Source: Brevibacillus invocatus (GTDB lineage Bacteria > Bacillota > Bacilli > Brevibacillales > Brevibacillaceae). From it: a stretch of 64,000 nt of DNA. The stretch is from positions 310,001-374,000 of the forward strand of contig NZ_RHHR01000010.1 in NCBI RefSeq assembly GCF_003710915.1. Reading direction: 5' to 3'. The translations under genes were made by a program, and so were the position numbers. Positions 8,898 to 17,690 of this stretch are shown piece after piece. The notes under the pieces were generated by a model. That model searched no databases, had not been told where the DNA came from, and worked only from the letters and a program-made list of their open reading frames with translations. Each line of letters opens with the position of its first letter. The first letter of the stretch is position 1.

Positions 8898-9989
8898 TTA
8901 ACGATGATAAACAGTCTTGCCATTTTGCAGGAAAGTATTACGCGATTTAGCAACACGTGCAATTCTTTCTTCTGCCATGCGGTCAGCCGCCTTGTAGGAA
9001 GGCATGCCATCGCGCTGTGCAATTTCAAAGACACGCAGGATATTGTCGTAGATCGTCTCTACTTTTTTCAAAGCACGTTCACGGTTGTAGCCTTGCAGCT
9101 CATCCGCGACATTGATGACTCCACCTGCATTGATCACATAATCCGGAGCATAGATCAGCCCCATTTCGTGGATGACATCTCCATGACGCTCTTCCTTCAG
9201 CTGATTGTTGGCAGCTCCCGCAATCACCTTCGCTTTGAGCAATGGAATCGTATCGTCATTGATGATGGCTCCCAAAGCACAAGGAGAGAAAATATCGCAG
9301 TCCACACTGAAAATCTCATTCACACCGACTGCTTTGGCACCGAAATCTTTCACGGCGCGATTCACATTTTCTTCGTTGATGTCTGTCACGATCAAGTGGG
9401 CTCCCTCTTCATGCAGGTGACGGCAGAGATTGTAGGCTACGTTGCCTACGCCTTGAACAGCCACTACACGGCCGGAAAGGTCATCGCTACCGTAAGCCAG
9501 CTTGGCAGCTGCTTTCATCCCTCTGTACACGCCGTATGCCGTAACAGGGGATGGGTTGCCACTGGAACCAAAGGCAGGCGAAACACCCGTGACGTAATCG
9601 GTCTCCAAATGGATCAGATCCATATCCGCTACAGTAGTGCCTACGTCTTCTGCTGTGATGTAGCGCCCATTCAAGCCTTGAATATATCGACCAAACGCCC
9701 GGAACATTTCTTCGCTCTTGTGTTGGCGAGGGTCCCCGATAATGACTGCTTTCCCTCCACCGATATTCAATCCTGCCGCTGCGTTCTTATACGTCATGCC
9801 ACGTGCCAATCGCAGCACGTCAACAATCGCTTCCTCTTCTGTTTTATACGGCCACATGCGCGTACCACCCAATGCTGGCCCCAGAGTCGTATCATGAATA
9901 CAAATGATGGCTTTCAGACCAGAGTTCTCGTCTTGGCAAAACACCAGCTGTTCGTAGTCGTATTTTTGCATGTAATCAAAGATGTTCAA
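8898..9989 (-). CDS. bcd: Leucine/branched-chain amino acid dehydrogenase
   Basis: NAD-dependent oxidative deamination of leucine, valine and isoleucine to the keto acids used by the Bkd complex. The 363 residues fit the leucine dehydrogenase family. LGGTRMW and the catalytic region [11 protein letters not shown] place the active-site lysines at Lys68 and Lys80. The NAD-binding fold shows [12 protein letters not shown] near residue 180. It is the first gene downstream of a near-perfect sigma-54 promoter and of bkdR. The ptb gene that precedes bcd in B. subtilis is not here. Confidence 0.96.
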   Translation of the reverse strand: MNIFDYMQKYDYEQLVFCQDENSGLKAIICIHDTTLGPALGGTRMWPYKTEEEAIVDVLRLARGMTYKNAAAGLNIGGGKAVIIGDPRQHKSEEMFRAFGRYIQGLNGRYITAEDVGTTVADMDLIHLETDYVTGVSPAFGSSGNPSPVTAYGVYRGMKAAAKLAYGSDDLSGRVVAVQGVGNVAYNLCRHLHEEGAHLIVTDINEENVNRAVKDFGAKAVGVNEIFSVDCDIFSPCALGAIINDDTIPLLKAKVIAGAANNQLKEERHGDVIHEMGLIYAPDYVINAGGVINVADELQGYNRERALKKVETIYDNILRVFEIAQRDGMPSYKAADRMAEERIARVAKSRNTFLQNGKTVYHR

Positions 9990-10084
9990 TGAAGAAACCT
10001 CCCTAGTATCATTCGTTCTCCGCTACATTCGTAGATGAAAGCATTGTGGTTAGCAAATGAGAAATCTTACCCTCTGTTAGCTAT

Positions 10085-10100
10085 TGCAAATGTCGTGCCA
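10085..10100 (-). promoter_or_regulatory. Sigma-54 (-24/-12) promoter for bcd-lpdV-bkd
   Basis: The minus strand reads TGGCACGACATTTGCA. This matches the sigma-54 consensus TGGCAC-N5-TTGCA exactly in both elements, with the invariant GG and GC at the right spacing. It lies about 95 bases upstream of the bcd start and next to the gene for a sigma-54 activator. Confidence 0.9.
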
Positions 10101-10166
10101 AGAATACAACATCCGTGAAAGCGCTTTATTTCAAGGGGGATTGATACCGACAGGATAAGATGGATG

Positions 10167-10213
10167 TGCAATTTATTGCATGCTTAAGCAAAAACATGCA
10201 TGCAATTTATTGC
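10167..10213. promoter_or_regulatory. Twin palindromic upstream activator sites, candidate BkdR binding sites
   Basis: Two identical copies of TGCAATTTATTGC begin at 10167 and 10201, 34 bases apart, or about three helical turns. Each is an inverted repeat (GCAAT-TT-ATTGC). They sit 67-130 bases upstream of the sigma-54 promoter, a normal enhancer distance, and just past the end of bkdR. Assignment to BkdR is an inference from position. Confidence 0.7.
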
Positions 10214-10229
10214 GCACTTTTGTTGGTGA

Positions 10230-12299
10230 TTATCTCTCGTCTTCCGTTATACCCAGTTTCTCCATTTTGTAATACAAGCTCCGAATGGCAATTCCCAAGC
10301 GTTTTGCTGCAAGTGTGCGATTTCCGTTTGCCGCAAGAAGCTCTTTGCGGATGTGGTTCCTCTCCGCCTCTTCGACGGCTTCCTTCAGCGTGATCCCTGT
10401 ACTGCTCACGTCCTCCTGATGTTGAACAGCCGTAGCATTCGCCACCTTTCGTTCCAGCGGCGGCAAATGCTCTGGCAAAATGACTCTCTCATGTAGCCGC
10501 ATATGAATCATCGCTCTGCCCAGGACATTTTCCAGCTCGCGTACGTTGCCTGGCCATTGATAGGAATGCAGGATCTGCATCGTCTCCGGATCGATTTCCT
10601 CCACGTTTCGCCCGTATTCCAGATTGTCTTTACGCAATAAATGCATGGCCAACGGATAGATGTCATCCACGCGTTGGCGCAGTGGTGGAATGTAAATGGG
10701 AATGACGTGAAGCCGATAGTAGAGGTCTTCGCGAAAACGACCTGATTGAATAGCGGATTCCAAATTCACATGTGTCGCGGTAATCACACGAACATCAATT
10801 TCGATGGGCTTAGTCCCGCCGACCCGAACGATTTCACGCTCTTGCAGAACTCGTAGCAGTTTGACCTGCATACTCATCGACAGCTCACCGATCTCATCTA
10901 AAAAGATCGTTCCTCCATTGGCTTCTTCAAAAAGCCCTCTTTTCCCCCCGCGGCGCGCACCGGTAAATGCCCCCTCTTCGTATCCGAACAGCTCGCTTTC
11001 CAGCAAGCTTTCCGAGATAGCAGCGCAGTTGACCCGGATAAATGGCTTGTACTTCCGCACGCTCTCGTTGTGAATCGCGTGGGCAAACAGCTCTTTCCCA
11101 GTCCCTGACTCACCTCTGAGCAAAACCGTCGCGGGTGTCAGCGCAGCCCTTTTCGCTTGTTCGATGGCAGCATGCATGGATTCACTCAGTCCGATAATAT
11201 CGGCAAATGAATACTTTGCCTCCAACGTGCGAATGATGCGATGCGCCTTCTCCAGCTCTTCCGTCAAACGTTTAAATTCGGATACGTCGTGAACGACACC
11301 GACACTGCCCTTGAGTGTTCCGTCCACGAGTACTGGGGCGACGTTTACAATAACGTCTTTTCGCTTAGAACCGACTTTCATCGGGACACCGCGAACCGCT
11401 TTTTGGGTTTTGAGCACCTGCATGTGCATGCTTTCTCCCTCGGAAATGTCGACCGTAGCTGGCTTTCCGATCACTTCTTCGGGTGTCAGTCCCGTCAGTC
11501 TCGTATAAGCTGGATTGATCATCAGCCCGTTCCCGTCCTGGTCTACGACTGATATCGCCTCATCCGAGCATTGGATGATCGCCTCCAGCATACTTTGAAG
11601 CTCTTTGAGATCAGTGATTTCCTCGGCTAGCGCCATCACTTCTGTACTGTCGCGAAAAATCGCTACGGCCCCAACCACGTCCCCACGCTCATTGCGCACA
11701 GGAACACGATTGGTGATGATCCTCGTCTTGTTCGGCAGAATCTGCTCCTGATTCAATTCTGCCAGGCCTGTCTCTAATACAATATGTAACCGTGTGTTGG
11801 GTATACGCTGCGCTACGTTGGTTTCCAAAACCGTAGCTGCATCAATACCCATCAGCCGTTCTGCCGCTTTGTTAAACAACGTAATCATGCCATGTCGGTT
11901 CACGCCGATAATCGCATCGTGTGTAGAGTTCAGCATCGTCTCCCGTTCACGTTGATTTTGCATCATGACCGCAATCAGCTTGTCACGTTCGCGAATCAAG
12001 CGCATGACAATACGTGTAAAAGTACCGGGAATCAACACTGTCTTTTCCGGCTTTACACGTCTGAGACTTTCGTATTCCTGTAAATCACCCGTCGCTTCCA
12101 GGATGACATCCAGATCAGGTTCCAGGTACGGATGGTAGTCGGTATCCACTTGAATCCCAAAGGATCGCGCTAGTTCCAATCCTGGCGCATCCTCACTGCG
12201 GTCCACGACGGCCACAATCTTCATCCGCTCCATCTGGTTGAGCATCCGCAGCAAGGCTGTTCCGCCTCGTCCGGCCCCTACGATCAGCAGCTTGTGCAT
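10230..12299 (-). CDS. bkdR: Sigma-54-dependent transcriptional activator of the bkd operon
   Basis: 689 residues from ATG 12299, which follows AGGGAG. The N-terminal 100 residues form a Rossmann-like segment ([14 protein letters not shown], then VVDRSED). Two PAS domains follow (about 120-220 and 235-345). The AAA+ sigma-54 interaction module spans about 370-600, with Walker A GESGTGKE near residue 398, the sigma-contacting GAFTGA near 444 and FLDEIGE soon after. A Fis-type HTH ends the protein ([20 protein letters not shown]). It should remodel sigma-54 polymerase at the bcd promoter immediately downstream. The nucleotide-binding or PAS regions are probably the metabolite sensor, which is not established. 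Confidence 0.94.
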   Translation of the reverse strand: MHKLLIVGAGRGGTALLRMLNQMERMKIVAVVDRSEDAPGLELARSFGIQVDTDYHPYLEPDLDVILEATGDLQEYESLRRVKPEKTVLIPGTFTRIVMRLIRERDKLIAVMMQNQRERETMLNSTHDAIIGVNRHGMITLFNKAAERLMGIDAATVLETNVAQRIPNTRLHIVLETGLAELNQEQILPNKTRIITNRVPVRNERGDVVGAVAIFRDSTEVMALAEEITDLKELQSMLEAIIQCSDEAISVVDQDGNGLMINPAYTRLTGLTPEEVIGKPATVDISEGESMHMQVLKTQKAVRGVPMKVGSKRKDVIVNVAPVLVDGTLKGSVGVVHDVSEFKRLTEELEKAHRIIRTLEAKYSFADIIGLSESMHAAIEQAKRAALTPATVLLRGESGTGKELFAHAIHNESVRKYKPFIRVNCAAISESLLESELFGYEEGAFTGARRGGKRGLFEEANGGTIFLDEIGELSMSMQVKLLRVLQEREIVRVGGTKPIEIDVRVITATHVNLESAIQSGRFREDLYYRLHVIPIYIPPLRQRVDDIYPLAMHLLRKDNLEYGRNVEEIDPETMQILHSYQWPGNVRELENVLGRAMIHMRLHERVILPEHLPPLERKVANATAVQHQEDVSSTGITLKEAVEEAERNHIRKELLAANGNRTLAAKRLGIAIRSLYYKMEKLGITEDER

Positions 12300-12510
12300 G
12301 GTACGCTCCCTCACTTTACCCTTACTCGAATTCCATTGTACTCCAATGCTGCCGCGATGGACAGGCGATCTTCCCTAACGTGCGCTCGCTCAATGCTTTG
12401 AGATTCTAGACAAGCATGAGGGCATCCGATATGATGGGTAAAGAATCACGGAGCTAGTTTGCTCATGCCGGGTGAGGGTCCGGCATAAGAAAGAAAGGTG
12501 TGAACCACCC

Positions 12511-12771
12511 TTGGTCGGTCAAAAATTGGTCGCGCTCTTGATCATGGTCATTCCGGCAGCCATCGCCATGTACGGAATCAAGCTGATCCGAGACGCATTT
12601 TTCTATTCCATCGGTCCAGATACCAGCTTTTTATGGGGAAAGCTGATTCTCGGGGTACTTTGTTTTGCTATCCCGATCACCTTCGTCGGTGGCTTTATCC
12701 TGCACCACGAACGCAAAAAAAATCGTGTACAGCCCCGCTTCATGATTCCAGAACCGGATGATGAGGATTAA
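12511..12771 (+). CDS. DUF2627 family small membrane protein (YqzF-like)
   Basis: An 86-residue protein with two membrane segments (about residues 4-22 and 38-60) and a charged C-terminal tail (HHERKKNR, ending PEPDDED). I prefer the TTG at 12511, behind AAAGGTG with a 10-base spacer, because upstream codons are hydrophilic and unlike the family. It is divergent from bkdR, the same relationship YqzF has to the bkd region in bacilli. Function is not known. Confidence 0.8.
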   Translation: MVGQKLVALLIMVIPAAIAMYGIKLIRDAFFYSIGPDTSFLWGKLILGVLCFAIPITFVGGFILHHERKKNRVQPRFMIPEPDDED

Positions 12772-12780
12772 GGGCAGCAA

Positions 12781-12820
12781 AACGAGAACCAGGCTGATCC
12801 ACTGCCTGGTTCTTCGTTAT
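12781..12820. terminator. Bidirectional terminator between the DUF2627 gene and the glycosyltransferase operon
   Basis: A 14-base stem AACGAGAACCAGGC pairs with GCCTGGTTCTTCGTT and is followed by a T-rich tail. It overlaps the stop codon of the convergent gene. Confidence 0.88.
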
Positions 12821-13731
12821 TTTTCAGCTTCCGCTGACCTTCCCCAGCTGTCGATTCGCTTCAGCCATTTAACCTCCGCGATGATCTGCGAAAACGAAAC
12901 GAATTCCGATGCAACTTGCAAAAATAGAAACAGGATAAAAAGAACAGCTTGCCCCTGCCATGGGACCCCCTGTACGAGCGCAAAACCCGCTGCAAAGCCC
13001 AGAACATTGGCTCCTGTATCTCCCAGCATAATTTTGCCGCCTGCATCATGACGAAACATCAGAATTGTCGAGATAAAGATCGGGAGCAGCCACAGCCATC
13101 CACTTGTGTAGCTGACTGGGTACACGGACAGCATGGACATGATCATTCCCAGCAGCAGGATCAGCCAAAACACTTTGATTGCCCGAGCGGGTCTGAGATC
13201 AAACAGATTGAGCAGATTGGACGAGACGGCAATCACACACGCTCCCAGCAACCATGACCAGAATGAATCGGTGAGTCCATAGGCGATCAACATCGCCGTA
13301 CTGCCGCCGCCCCATACCTTCCACAACCCGCTCGTCATCTTGCGCTCCCGCCATAATGCTCCAAAATGTCCGCGAAACCCTTTGATCTCTTTTTCCAACG
13401 ATGCATCATCCAGCCAGCCCCAGAATGCCATAGACACGATCCCCAAATGAAACCATACGCCTTCCTGTACAACCCGACCCGCTGTTTGCTTGGACAACAA
13501 GAACAAGAGAAGCATCACTCCCGTCATGATGGTCGAGAACACAATTACCAGCCCGCCAGCGGTCACAATCTCTGTCCCCCTGAAATTGGTTCTTCTCATG
13601 CCCTTGTGCCACAGCTTTTGTTCCATGACCGGCAAAAGCGGCCTCTGTATGAGAATGGGAAGTCCCATTCCGATCACCAAGGCCGTTATCCATTCCGCGT
13701 CCAAGCTTGTCCCTCCCACCATTTGCGACAT
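12817..13731 (-). CDS. MraY/WecA-like membrane glycosyltransferase family 4 protein
   Basis: A 304-residue polytopic protein with about 8 hydrophobic segments. It retains the landmark positions of the polyprenyl-phosphate sugar-1-phosphate transferase superfamily: WGWLDDAS for the Asp-Asp pair, NLLNLFDLRPARA where MraY has NxxNxxDGxDG, and MLGDTGAN. The DGLDG piece is replaced by LRPAR, so the substrate is probably not that of MraY itself. It is the last gene of the steA-steB-GT2-GT4 operon and overlaps the GT2 gene by 46 bases, which implies coupled translation. Role inferred: a lipid-linked sugar step in envelope assembly. Confidence 0.75.
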   Translation of the reverse strand: MSQMVGGTSLDAEWITALVIGMGLPILIQRPLLPVMEQKLWHKGMRRTNFRGTEIVTAGGLVIVFSTIMTGVMLLLFLLSKQTAGRVVQEGVWFHLGIVSMAFWGWLDDASLEKEIKGFRGHFGALWRERKMTSGLWKVWGGGSTAMLIAYGLTDSFWSWLLGACVIAVSSNLLNLFDLRPARAIKVFWLILLLGMIMSMLSVYPVSYTSGWLWLLPIFISTILMFRHDAGGKIMLGDTGANVLGFAAGFALVQGVPWQGQAVLFILFLFLQVASEFVSFSQIIAEVKWLKRIDSWGRSAEAEK

Positions 13732-14378
13732 AGGGTACGACCGATAGCTACAAATTCCTTTCCTCGATGTCGGTACCCAGACCAGTCGTTGCCCGTCTCA
13801 CGATGGTGAAATGCCACAGGAACTTCCATTACACGATATCCTGCACGCAAAGCGTCGACGGTCATCCCGACTTCCACACCAAATCCCCCATCCAATCGCC
13901 TTAAACGATGGAGCAGCTCACGACGCAGCGCTCTTTGGCCAGATAGTGGAGCATGCGTCTCAAAGCCAGTCAGATACCGGATCCCGTGATACGCCAGCCC
14001 CTTTGCCAGTCCCATCCCCGCCTTTGCTTTGGGCTTGGGCAAAACGGCTACTGCCAGATCGCATCTGTCCTCCATTACTGGCCCTAGCAGGTGGATAGCT
14101 TCTCCTGCACTCTCTCGCAGGTCCGCATCCAGAAGCAGTATGACGTCCCCGCTTGCTTGCTGCCAGCCCGTTTGCAGCGCTGCCCCTTTTCCTCGGTTCG
14201 TTGGCGTAGGAATGACGAGATCGGCCCATTTTTTTGCCAAATCGCTCGTAGCGTCGGTACTGCCATCATCTACAACTATGACTTCATCACAAAAAAAGCG
14301 CTCACGGATCGCCCGAAGTGTAGAACCGATCGTCTCTGCTTCGTTGTAGGCCGGGATCACGACACTAACTTTTTTCAT
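13686..14378 (-). CDS. Family 2 glycosyltransferase, dolichol-phosphate mannosyltransferase-like
   Basis: A 230-residue GT-A enzyme. The nucleotide-sugar site shows VVIPAYNEA at residues 7-14, VVDDGSTD at 36-42 and the DAD metal motif at Asp84/Asp86. There is no membrane tail, so it resembles soluble DPM1-like enzymes that load a polyprenyl phosphate with a sugar. It overlaps the steB homologue upstream and the membrane glycosyltransferase downstream. Together the pair could build a lipid-linked glycan used near the cell surface. The sugar and acceptor cannot be read from sequence. Confidence 0.85.
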   Translation of the reverse strand: MKKVSVVIPAYNEAETIGSTLRAIRERFFCDEVIVVDDGSTDATSDLAKKWADLVIPTPTNRGKGAALQTGWQQASGDVILLLDADLRESAGEAIHLLGPVMEDRCDLAVAVLPKPKAKAGMGLAKGLAYHGIRYLTGFETHAPLSGQRALRRELLHRLRRLDGGFGVEVGMTVDALRAGYRVMEVPVAFHHRETGNDWSGYRHRGKEFVAIGRTLCRKWWEGQAWTRNG

Positions 14379-14922
14379 GCTCGATCCTCATTTCGGTTAA
14401 CAGTTTTTGCACATTTTCCAACAACTCCCATTGGCTGGCTGGGGTCAGAGGCACCTGCTCCACATGCAGCCATCGGCTCTTCTCAGGCAATTGGCTCAAC
14501 CACTCCGGTTTCGTCGGTGCAAACAAAAGCAGAGGACCATCTATCAACGCCCCTTTTTCCTTATACGGGACAAGCTCGATGCCAACAGAGTTCATCACCT
14601 GCGAGATTCGCGCCATATTCAGCTCAGGGGCATGCCAGTAGTAAATCTTGCTCCCCTGCAGCTCATTGGCGTAGCGCATTGCCATCAGATGAATCACATC
14701 TTGATTGCTTTGTTCGATTTCCTTTAACATACGATTCATCTGTTGCTTTAAATCGTTGTTGCTTTTCAAGGCCTGATCATACTTCGCTTCCATTCTCGTC
14801 AGCACTTCCTGTTCCCCGAGAGCAAACCAGGAATGACCTGCCGTTCCACCTAACAGAATTCCTACGCCCAAAGCTAGAAAAACCGATACCAACGTTAGAA
14901 GATGATAGCGAAAATGAATCAT
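14365..14922 (-). CDS. steB: SteB/MctB family (copper transporter-annotated) membrane-anchored protein
   Basis: 185 residues: a short cytoplasmic N-terminus, one membrane segment at about residues 8-25 (TLVSVFLALGVGILLGG), a coiled-coil region with many Glu/Lys/Gln (about 35-75), then an extracytoplasmic domain. This matches the family PF11382, called MctB in mycobacteria (Rv1698) and SteB in corynebacteria, where it works with SteA in cell separation. Its neighbour is the steA homologue, 9 bases upstream, which supports the SteA/SteB reading over a copper role. Confidence 0.78.
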   Translation of the reverse strand: MIHFRYHLLTLVSVFLALGVGILLGGTAGHSWFALGEQEVLTRMEAKYDQALKSNNDLKQQMNRMLKEIEQSNQDVIHLMAMRYANELQGSKIYYWHAPELNMARISQVMNSVGIELVPYKEKGALIDGPLLLFAPTKPEWLSQLPEKSRWLHVEQVPLTPASQWELLENVQKLLTEMRIEHEKS

Positions 14923-14931
14923 GCGTACCTC

Positions 14932-16098
14932 CTAAAACGCCCAGATTCGCCACTGCATCCACAGCATTTGGGCTGCATGACGCGCGATGGGATTAATCGC
15001 TAACGCTGCTCCGATCGGGGCAATCATGGCAGCCAGACACCAGCCCCACAGCTTCCAGGACCAGCGCGGCTGATACAGCTGACTTACTCCTTTGGCATCT
15101 ATCAATTTCGGTCCAATCTTGGTGCGGACCAACAGCGTACTTGCCATGCCTTTTCTACCTTTTTCCAGAAAATCAATCATGTTCGTGTGGGTTCCAATTG
15201 TAACAATCAATTGCGCTTCATTTTCATAGGCAAGCAGCATCGTCACATCTTCGCTCGTACCAGGTGCGGGTAACAGCGAATAGCGAATGCCTAGTTTTTT
15301 TAACCGTTCCTCGCCTGGCGAAAATCCATTCGGAAAGGCGTGAACGACTACTTCCGATCCGCAACGCAAGGCTTTATCGGTTACACTGTCCATATCCCCC
15401 ACGATCAGATCTGGTTGATAGCCTGCTTCCAGCAAAGCATCAGCCCCGCCATCGACCCCAATCAAAACGGGACGACACTCGCGAATATACGGGGTAAGTG
15501 TATTCAGATCCTCCTTATAGTGCTTGCCTCGCACAACGACGACAACATGTCTTCCATTCATTTGTGTGGCTAGCTTCAGAGGATACAGCGGCTTCAAAAA
15601 CAGATCCTTCTCGCGCCCTGCGTATTGCAGGGTATTATCAATAAACAATGAAAGCGTATGATCCAATCGAGCATGTGCTTCCAGCCATCTCTGCTGAATC
15701 GTCTCCATCGTGACAGGACGCAGACTAGCCATGCACTCCCATTTTTCCTGAGTATGCCTAAATAGGACTTGGTCTCGAATACTGACGTAGGAACCGTCCA
15801 GTTGCTCTATCCAATCGATTTTACGCTCCAAGGACTGCCACTCAAATAAAGGCATACCTGCTTTCAGTAGGCAACGTGCTCCTTCTGCCGGATAGTGACC
15901 TGTCATGAAGGGGGAGAGATTGATTACAGCCTTCACACCAGCTTCAAGCAATGCAATCGCTGCCATTTCGTCCACATCTGCATGATCGATTAACGCAATC
16001 TGATTGGAGAGGATACGTTTGCAAAGGTGCTTGGTTTTACGATCGGCCGCAATAACTGCCGAATACGTCTGAGCACCACGCTGTTTATACTTTGGCAC
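14932..16098 (-). CDS. steA: SteA-like putative cytokinetic ring protein (thiamin pyrophosphokinase-like fold plus membrane anchor)
   Basis: A 388-residue protein. The centre has thiamin-pyrophosphokinase-like motifs, GVDGGADALLEAGYQPD near residue 216 and VGDMDSV near 235. Near the C-terminus there is a single hydrophobic anchor around 350-370 (LAAMIAPIGAALAI). This architecture is that of SteA (mycobacterial Rv1697), which is reported in Corynebacterium to act with SteB in daughter-cell separation. It heads the operon steA-steB-GT2-GT4. It is unlikely to be the thiamin enzyme, since the N-terminal half and the anchor are different. Confidence 0.82.
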   Translation of the reverse strand: MPKYKQRGAQTYSAVIAADRKTKHLCKRILSNQIALIDHADVDEMAAIALLEAGVKAVINLSPFMTGHYPAEGARCLLKAGMPLFEWQSLERKIDWIEQLDGSYVSIRDQVLFRHTQEKWECMASLRPVTMETIQQRWLEAHARLDHTLSLFIDNTLQYAGREKDLFLKPLYPLKLATQMNGRHVVVVVRGKHYKEDLNTLTPYIRECRPVLIGVDGGADALLEAGYQPDLIVGDMDSVTDKALRCGSEVVVHAFPNGFSPGEERLKKLGIRYSLLPAPGTSEDVTMLLAYENEAQLIVTIGTHTNMIDFLEKGRKGMASTLLVRTKIGPKLIDAKGVSQLYQPRWSWKLWGWCLAAMIAPIGAALAINPIARHAAQMLWMQWRIWAF

Positions 16099-16157
16099 CT
16101 GTTTCCACCTCCGTACTAGTATGCTAATAATTTCCGGTCGTCATGCGTACATACACG

Positions 16158-16193
16158 AAAAAGGAGCTGTGCAGATTGCACAGCCCCTTTTTT
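16158..16193. terminator. Bidirectional terminator between the DUF2759-like gene and steA
   Basis: A perfect 8-pair stem GCTGTGCA/TGCACAGC with a 3-base loop is extended by AAGG/CCTT pairs. T-runs flank it on both strands. Confidence 0.88.
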
Positions 16194-16210
16194 CCAATTC
16201 TTTTACATCC

Positions 16211-16384
16211 CTATCCTTGTGTAGCGTAGTAAAGGATCAGTCCATCACAGAACAAAAATACGACAAGAGAGACAAATCCAAATGCGCTAGCGAATTTGTT
16301 CTTCGCTTTTACTGAGCGCAAAAATCCCCAAGCGATAAAGAATGTGAATACCAGCATCAAGAAATCGAAGAAAATAAACTTCAT
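16211..16384 (-). CDS. Small membrane protein, DUF2759-like (57 aa)
   Basis: ATG at 16384 follows AAAGGAG by 11 bases. The peptide has two hydrophobic segments (residues 4-22 and 35-53) joined by a basic loop (RSVKAKNKFAS), and ends YYATQG. The layout and the sequence WGFLRSVKAKN resemble DUF2759 proteins such as B. subtilis YqgW. A terminator follows directly. Function is unknown; the family label is by pattern only. Confidence 0.65.
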   Translation of the reverse strand: MKFIFFDFLMLVFTFFIAWGFLRSVKAKNKFASAFGFVSLVVFLFCDGLILYYATQG

Positions 16385-16530
16385 AGTTGTAACAACTCCT
16401 TTAAAGAGATGAAGCTAACCGGAATACAATGGCAATTTTCATTATATAGCTTAGCCCATTGCGTTACAAGTCGAAACCTATTTGTGACAAAGGATTTCAC
16501 AATTTCGCTTATTTTTTCTGGTAGTATGCC

Positions 16531-17307
16531 TCACTCTTTCGTTCCTATCCAAAGGCTCCATCTATCCTTCTCGACAATTGGCTGCTGCTCTGACAGCTTT
16601 TGTCCCATATAGTCCACGAGTGCCTCCAATTCTACATCGGAAAGTGCATGGAGGATCGAACGACCGGTACGGTCTAAAAGGTCGGCTTTCAGCTCATCCC
16701 ATACTCGATACGTACGCCGAACCTCCCACAAGGTGTGGAACTCCAAGCATGACAATCCGTTTCTTTGTTGGGCAAGCATGACTTGTTCTCGTTCAGGACG
16801 TCTGTTTTTCTCCGTGTCCAGTAGATGAGGATAACAGGAAAAAAAGTAGCCGCGAATGTGCTCTGCAGTCCCAGCAAACTGAATATCCTCCAAGGTACGA
16901 TCCTGTATGATGCACATACCACCTGGCCTAAGCAGCCGGAACATTTCGGCAAAAAACGCATCCAAATCGTCCAGATGGTGAATCAGTGCCCTTGCAAATA
17001 CGATATCGGCACTACAGTCAGGCAAACCCGTATTCAGGGCATTGCCATGCAAGAAGGTAATCGCAGCCAGATCTTGTGTATTTTCCCTTGCTGCCGAGAG
17101 CATAACCTGAGAAAAATCCACCCCGACGACAGATGCAGCACCGAGTTCCAGCCATGCGCGACTGTAAATGCCGCCCCCGCTCCCGACATCGATGACATGC
17201 TTTCCTGTAGGGTCAACGAGCTTTAGCATCGCTTGGCTCCATGACTGATCCACAGCACGACCGCTGTAGGTGGCTTTGTTTTTTTGATCATGGAAATCAA
17301 TATTCAT
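16531..17307 (-). CDS. Class I SAM-dependent methyltransferase
   Basis: 258 residues. The SAM site is visible as VIDVGSGGGIYSRA (motif I), VGVDFSQVML (motif II) and an IHHLDDLDAFFAEMFRLLRPGG post-motif. The N-terminus (FHDQKNKATYSGR) is like small-molecule methyltransferases of the UbiE/Methyltransf_11 group. It is the last gene of a minus-strand run with a VOC protein and a second methyltransferase. The substrate cannot be assigned. Confidence 0.85.
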   Translation of the reverse strand: MNIDFHDQKNKATYSGRAVDQSWSQAMLKLVDPTGKHVIDVGSGGGIYSRAWLELGAASVVGVDFSQVMLSAARENTQDLAAITFLHGNALNTGLPDCSADIVFARALIHHLDDLDAFFAEMFRLLRPGGMCIIQDRTLEDIQFAGTAEHIRGYFFSCYPHLLDTEKNRRPEREQVMLAQQRNGLSCLEFHTLWEVRRTYRVWDELKADLLDRTGRSILHALSDVELEALVDYMGQKLSEQQPIVEKDRWSLWIGTKE

Positions 17308-17312
17308 GATGA

Positions 17313-17690
17313 TTATTGTAACTCCATGAATTCCAATCGATTGCCAAACGGATCCTCAGCGAAGAAGCGAATGATTCCGGGTATATCATCATCTACACGA
17401 AAGGAAACGTCATTGTCCTTCAGATGCTGCATGAGTTGCTCGATGTTGCGTACCAGAAAAGCAGGATGTGCTTTTTTCGCGGGAGTAAAGGATGATTCGA
17501 CTCCGATGTGGATCATTTGCGCTCCACATTGAAACCACACACCGCCACGTACGCGCAGCTTCTCAGGCTTTTCCACTTCCGCCATCCCTAACAGACTACC
17601 GAAAAAGCGGCGTGCTTCTTCCTCACAGCCGACTGGCGCGGCCAATTGTACGTGATCTAAACCCATCCATTCATGTGTCCTATTTGTCAT
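17313..17690 (-). CDS. VOC family (glyoxalase/dioxygenase fold) protein
   Basis: A 125-residue VOC protein from ATG 17690, which overlaps the end of the upstream methyltransferase by 11 bases and follows an AAGGGA site. Typical features are the LDHVQLAAP N-terminal strand, the central GGVWFQCGAQMIHIG with a possible metal His, and the C-terminal FAEDPFGNRLEFME with a metal Glu. It may be a lyase, dioxygenase or antibiotic-binding protein; nothing in the sequence decides this. It lies between two methyltransferase genes in an apparent operon. Confidence 0.85.
   Translation of the reverse strand: MTNRTHEWMGLDHVQLAAPVGCEEEARRFFGSLLGMAEVEKPEKLRVRGGVWFQCGAQMIHIGVESSFTPAKKAHPAFLVRNIEQLMQHLKDNDVSFRVDDDIPGIIRFFAEDPFGNRLEFMELQ

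Noticed and set aside
8904-9992. A 362-residue plus-strand reading exactly opposite bcd
   Set aside because: It mirrors the bcd codon pattern, has Cys/His/Phe-rich composition typical of antisense reading, and no ribosome site.
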